NCBI GenBank assembly: GCA_026874595.1
Contig: CM049306.1
Span: forward strand, 29,319,519 to 29,383,518
From: Sipunculus nudus
Taxonomy: Eukaryota > Annelida > Sipuncula > Golfingiida > Sipunculidae
Reading direction: 5' to 3'
DNA: 64,000 nt
In this document: one piece after another, positions 60,511 to 64,000 of the stretch
Position numbering within the stretch: the first letter of the stretch is position 1
Layout: every line of letters begins with the position of its first letter
Program-made: the position numbers and the translations under genes
Notes under the pieces: generated by a model
Seen by the model: the letters and a program-made list of their open reading frames with translations, nothing else
Told to the model about the DNA's origin: nothing
Database searches by the model: none

Positions 60511-63500
60511 GTAAATAAACTGTTCTTGCTCAAGTGGCACATTTATGGTACAGTACAACACACTGATCATCTTAATATTTAATTTTTGTTTCAAGTTGTA
60601 TGATTTGCTAAATATTCTTTAATATCTACTGCTAAACTTTTATGAAATAGCCCTTGAAGCTATACAAATAGAATGGACTTGGCAAAGAGCTTGGCTGATC
60701 AAAGCTTATTTTCACACCTTGATGACCAACAGTAATGAAATGCTTACTGTCCCCACATTGTTATTTCCTGCTTCGACATTTGTACTGAAGTATAAAACCC
60801 GAGATAAATAGGTCTGTGTTATGAGTGTCTATAGTTAACTTAATACTTTATCTTTACTGTTTATGCATTTGGCTTGATAGAGAACAAAAGGCTCAGTAGG
60901 TCATCTAGGCATTACCATGAGTTTTTCCACTCATATAACAATATATTGTCAAATGGCTAATGTATGTATGGGTTCAAATGTTATATGTGTGACTAATATG
61001 TTCTCAATATTAACACTTAAATTAGTTTTCTAATGAAAATTATTATTCTGGGACAATCCATATTCAGATGATATGTGCTCTACTGTACCATTTATTCAAC
61101 TATATAACTTCTTTCATGAAATTGAATATAATGTTGTAACATCATTTGTATGTGTGTGTGCAGAGATCTTATTTGTACTTTATATAGTAGACTAGCCTTA
61201 TGTCACAATTTGGTTGTAGTGGTGCTTTTCATGTTTCTAATGCTTTTATGTTTAGTCTGTTCTTAATATGCAACATGAGTACTTTGCTTATTTAATCAAT
61301 CCACCGTACCCAGATTTGTTTTACATTGTGATCAGAGTCAGAAAGAGGGCTATATCCTCAACATTTTCATCTTGGATTTTAGACTGAAACGATTTACAGA
61401 AGTTTAAAGCAGTAATGATACCAAAAAATTTCCCATTTTAAGTAAATGAGCGAAATAACTGATAGATTTTATACTAATTTACATATGATTGACAATATAC
61501 AGTAATTCTCGGCCCACGTTGCTCAGAGTATTGTCACATTGTCACAAAAAGTACCACAGATATAATGGTAAATATAGGACAGTACTGATTCACATCAGTA
61601 ATAATATTAATTGTCATAATCATTTGTAAGCTCTAACTCTTGTTGCTTTTTATTTGTAAAGTTTACAGGGTTCTCATTCTCTGATAAAATTATAAATTAT
61701 ATTTGAAAATGTAGAGTTTGGAAAACCTCAAGTTTGTTATGTTAAGCTTTCTGGGATCTTTGAAAGTCAATGGATGAATCCTCTTTCCTGCTTTTAATGC
61801 TTCATAATAACTCCATTTAAAATTGATTGAAACTGATTTGGAACAATAGAGACACATGATACTATCTTTATTTTAAAGTATATATGCTGTATAATAATTT
61901 ATTTATATGAATGCAATAAATTCAGTTCTTTGTGCATATGAATTTCCAAGTAAGGCAAAACTAAAAAAAATATTTGCACTATGAACTGAGAACCAAAAAT
62001 ATGGTGCAAATGACTAAATTATTTTTTAAATTATCAGTTGAGACATGATACCTGGACTTTTGCCAGCCTCCCAGGAAGATACCAAAAATAGTCTTCCGTT
62101 CTTGAAATGGTGCCTATAACAGCACAAAATAAGTCCCAATCTCCATATCTTTAATAGTATGGTACTTTATAGTACTTCCTTTAATAAGGAATCAGGGCAA
62201 GAGCATAAACTGGAAACACTGACCCACAAAATCAGGGTTGGTGAATCCATGGAACAACACAGTTCATTATTCAGTATGGCTTAATAGTAGTCATCTAGGG
62301 GAAGGGAGGGATCTCCTGATATATAAGAGAATGTGAACTCTGGATATATTTAGGATTTTATCCTACTGTATGTGTGCTTGCTATCTTTGCTCCTTCAGCT
62401 CATGGTCAAAGGCCCAGAAGACCCATGGGTATGTGTACATTTTCCTCTGCATGGTTTTATTATTTTCAATGGCTTTTTGTTATGTTGCATTCATACACAG
62501 GGGTCGCACAAATCAACAAAATCATAAAAAAATATGTATGGATTCCATTCAGATATATTATATCTGTATATACAATCCAAATAAATTAAAAAAAGATTGC
62601 TTTTGGACCCTGTACTGTGTGTTGACATACTTCCAAGGTAAGCAGGTGTACTCTAAAAACTCTGGGATCCCTGGTGTGCATTGCAACATGACAGACTGAT
62701 GTAGTTTTAGTAGAATGTATTTGTTTTCAGTGTATAAGGCTGACCAGAATAATCAGTCAGCCATCCCAGCATGGATTGCAATGAATGACTTGAGATTTTA
62801 CTGTACACAAATATTCCTACAAACAAGGCTTCCTCATAGCTATGCTCCAGTAGATCTGGCTCTGTCAGGCTACCCTGCCAGCAGTTTTATGAATCATGAG
62901 TAAGGCAGTTGAACTAATCAGATGACTTGTGTATGCTCCCTGTATGCACCAAGTAAAACAAATGTTGCTATTTTTAGACCAACAATGTAGCAGTGCATGA
63001 TCAAGAATCTGACCAGTATAGTTTCTAGTTCATATGGCATGTGAATAGACTACTTCTCCTACATTGGATTTGATTGGCCGCTGTGATTTGGCTCAATCAT
63101 GTGTGGACTTGTTTATAATCCATGAAACAGCTGACAGAGCAGACTGCTAGCTTAGTGAGAGCATTGCTTATAGGAATGTGTACAATGTGTGACATTATGT
63201 CTAGATGATATAATGTATTGCATTCCGGGGCATTGTCACACTGTTCTGATTAAGTGCATGTGAGAATGGAAATCCTTGGAGACAATTTTTGAGAATGGTA
63301 GATACATGATACTGTGAGCTGGGCAAAACACCACACTAAATATATGCTCGATCAATCAATCACAAGCTAAATGTACCATATTTAAAGTGAATGTTTTTTA
63401 GATCAGTTGCATGAGATCATTTGTGAACTAACTACATAAGAGAGATGCTTTTCTGTTTCCACTTTTTGTTGAGAATACTAGTATTTTTTGTGATTTTTTA

Positions 63501-64000
63501 AAAATTGATATATTTTAAAGTAAGTTCTTCACTCTATGGTTGATACATTTGATGGTTATTACTATATATACTGAAACAAATAACCCTGTTAAAGGTTAAA
63601 TTTATATATACAGTATATGTAAATAGCTGTTATTAGATACTCAGTGGTGTGTATCCTGACTGAACTGCTTGTGCTGTTTCAAACTCTATTCAATTTAAGA
63701 GATTTATCTGCTCAAAGAAAGACAGTTGAGCAGTTGACTCATTCAAAAGTCAAGGCCTATTTTTATGTTTTGTTGTATTGTTATTTGGGCATATTTTCAT
63801 GAGCTAGAGAAATAAACTTTTACATAAATGCTTCTTATTCAGTTTAAATACATTTAATGACAGACTGCATTATTATATGGCCATAAATTCAGAGGAGCCA
63901 TTGACTTGTACATAAATGCATTTTTGACAGATCGCTGTATGCATGTTGTAGATAATACTGCAATAACCTACAGTACTCTGTCCATAAACATATTTTAGTA
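60511..64000. other. PRC1: PRC1 intron 10 or 3' region, no certain exon
   Basis: The remaining 3.5 kb should include or lead to the C-terminal tail exons, but none is clear. One candidate is 62399-62428: CTCCTTCAG acceptor, 30 bases, then a GTATGT donor. It is phase 0 and would add LMVKGPEDPW. This could be chance. Confidence 0.3.

Noticed and set aside
62370-62699. 109-codon plus-strand frame near the right edge
   Set aside because: No domain or coding bias. The only structure there is the possible 30-base exon, which uses a different frame.

Overview
The window is eukaryotic nuclear DNA from a marine invertebrate, most likely a mollusc and probably a bivalve. The support is: spliced genes with GT-AG introns, AT-rich DNA full of (AT)n microsatellites, a clear metazoan PRC1 orthologue, a SOCS-box protein gene, and dispersed repeats with AGCTCAG-type ends and runs of nuclear-receptor half-sites, a style I associate with bivalve genomes. 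The taxon is inferred from this style and was not tested by a search. There is no prokaryotic gene organisation, no rRNA or tRNA gene and no CRISPR array.

Layout: (1) 2.2-8.2 kb, plus strand: a three-exon gene for a 425-residue protein ending in a SOCS box, probably a cullin-RING ubiquitin ligase substrate receptor. (2) 14.0-36.1 kb, minus strand: a tandem family of three copies of a hotdog-fold acyl-ACP/acyl-CoA thioesterase-like gene. Copies B (25.0-28.4 kb) and C (32.9-35.5 kb) are intact, each with three coding exons and 306 residues. Copy A (14.0-16.7 kb) is a pseudogene broken by a 1.85-kb repetitive element, an in-frame stop and an 11-nt deletion. Copies B and C sit in duplicated blocks that also share intron and flanking sequence. 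(3) 37.9-40.85 kb: two tandem repeat arrays, one with DR1-like motifs and one with a 12-bp palindrome. (4) 42.4-45.6 kb: a 2.29-kb transposon with about 230-bp inverted ends and an internal PHD-finger exon, placed between two nearly identical 455-bp direct repeats. (5) 46.3-60.5 kb and onwards, plus strand: PRC1 (protein regulator of cytokinesis 1), with its cell-cycle-type promoter and ten coding exons (491 residues). The 3' end was not found in the window. Its introns hold several transposons and hairpins.

The three gene families do not form a pathway: a ubiquitin-ligase adaptor, a fatty-acyl thioesterase family and a mitotic spindle midzone crosslinker. The most noteworthy structure is the insert in thioesterase copy A. 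It is an array of about ten 157-bp monomers, eight of which carry a perfect AGGTCAnnnTGACCT palindrome, the vertebrate oestrogen response element consensus. Exon models were made by eye from splice signals, reading phase and comparison between copies. All need transcript support.
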